Below are positions 33,374 through 33,420 of a stretch of 33,420 nt of DNA, in pieces. The translations under genes were made by a program, and so were the position numbers. The stretch lies in NCBI GenBank assembly GCA_020849945.1, contig JADZFK010000242.1, positions 1 to 33,420 on the forward strand. Direction: 5' to 3'. The notes under the pieces are model-generated. The model had not been told where the DNA came from. It saw only the letters and a program-made list of their open reading frames with translations, and searched no databases. This DNA comes from Pirellulales bacterium. GTDB taxonomy: Bacteria > Planctomycetota > Planctomycetia > Pirellulales > Lacipirellulaceae. Positions within the stretch are counted from its first letter, which is position 1, and the number at the start of each line of letters is the position of its first letter.

Positions 33374-33420
33374 ATGTCAATCCCAATCTCGGCCAATCTT
33401 CTCCATTCCCTCGCAATCTC
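33374..33420 (+). CDS. Possible 5' end of a gene following ybaB (cut by window edge)
   Basis: An ATG 12 bases after the ybaB stop opens a frame (MSIPISANLLHSLAI) that stays open to the window edge. Position would suit recR, but 15 residues show no RecR signature and there is only a weak CGG-rich ribosome site. The minus strand here also has an open frame. Confidence 0.25.
   Translation, partial: MSIPISANLLHSLAI

Noticed and set aside
1-33420. tRNA, rRNA, riboswitch, phage or defence island
   Set aside because: No T-loop/anticodon pattern, no rRNA core motif, and no integrase, restriction, toxin-antitoxin or Cas gene could be recognised.

Overview
The window looks like a chromosomal segment of a planctomycete, probably Pirellulales-like. 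The reasons are gene content and repeat content. It carries a large c-type heme protein of the 'PVC-type' membrane-bound dehydrogenase class, a TIGR03009-like planctomycete-specific exported protein, a DUF1080 protein and a DUF1680/GH127 glycosidase. It also has a degraded transposase of the ISAzo13 ('Rhodopirellula transposase') type. Intergenic spacers are long and full of short perfect palindromes and short tandem repeats. No rRNA, tRNA, CRISPR array, integrase or prophage module was seen. This is mostly housekeeping chromosome with decayed spacer DNA, not a genomic island.

Layout: 1-178 holds the 5' end of proB (minus), followed by a small ABM-domain monooxygenase. lexA (1164-1766) and kbl (2347-3540) are on plus. 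A secreted cytochrome-c/beta-propeller protein (3588-6224, minus), a DUF819 membrane protein (6789-7958) and an NlpC/P60 hydrolase (8055-9230, minus) follow. Next is a fused rlmKL 23S rRNA methyltransferase (9423-11789), with repeat-like DNA inside its interdomain linker and at its 3' end. A minus-strand four-gene cluster at 11978-13944 encodes a Spy-like exported protein, an ECF sigma factor, a small membrane protein and a membrane-anchored Spy/CnrX-like sensor. It resembles CnrYXH-type envelope/metal sensing.

Then come a YdjM-like membrane hydrolase, cvpA, accA with a Ser/Thr kinase just upstream, truA, and a secreted GH127 beta-L-arabinofuranosidase-like enzyme with a C-terminal discoidin-like domain. 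After a gene-poor kilobase with the broken transposase come the TIGR03009-like gene, a GT4 glycosyltransferase, a MATE exporter and a large NfeD/ClpP-type membrane protein. The last part holds an exported isoaspartyl peptidase/asparaginase with a palindrome array in its processing linker, a DUF1080 protein and ybaB.

The most unusual signals are: (i) palindromic or repeat DNA kept in frame inside two enzymes, rlmKL and the asparaginase, at positions where the protein tolerates extra residues, reminiscent of Rickettsia palindromic elements; (ii) several spacers carrying tandem repeats with a 7-bp unit next to gene ends; (iii) the translationally coupled sigma/anti-sigma/sensor cluster; (iv) an NfeD protein with two ClpP-like domains that both seem to lack the nucleophilic serine; (v) a kinase with DFN instead of DFG. 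All family assignments come from reading the sequence; no database search was run.
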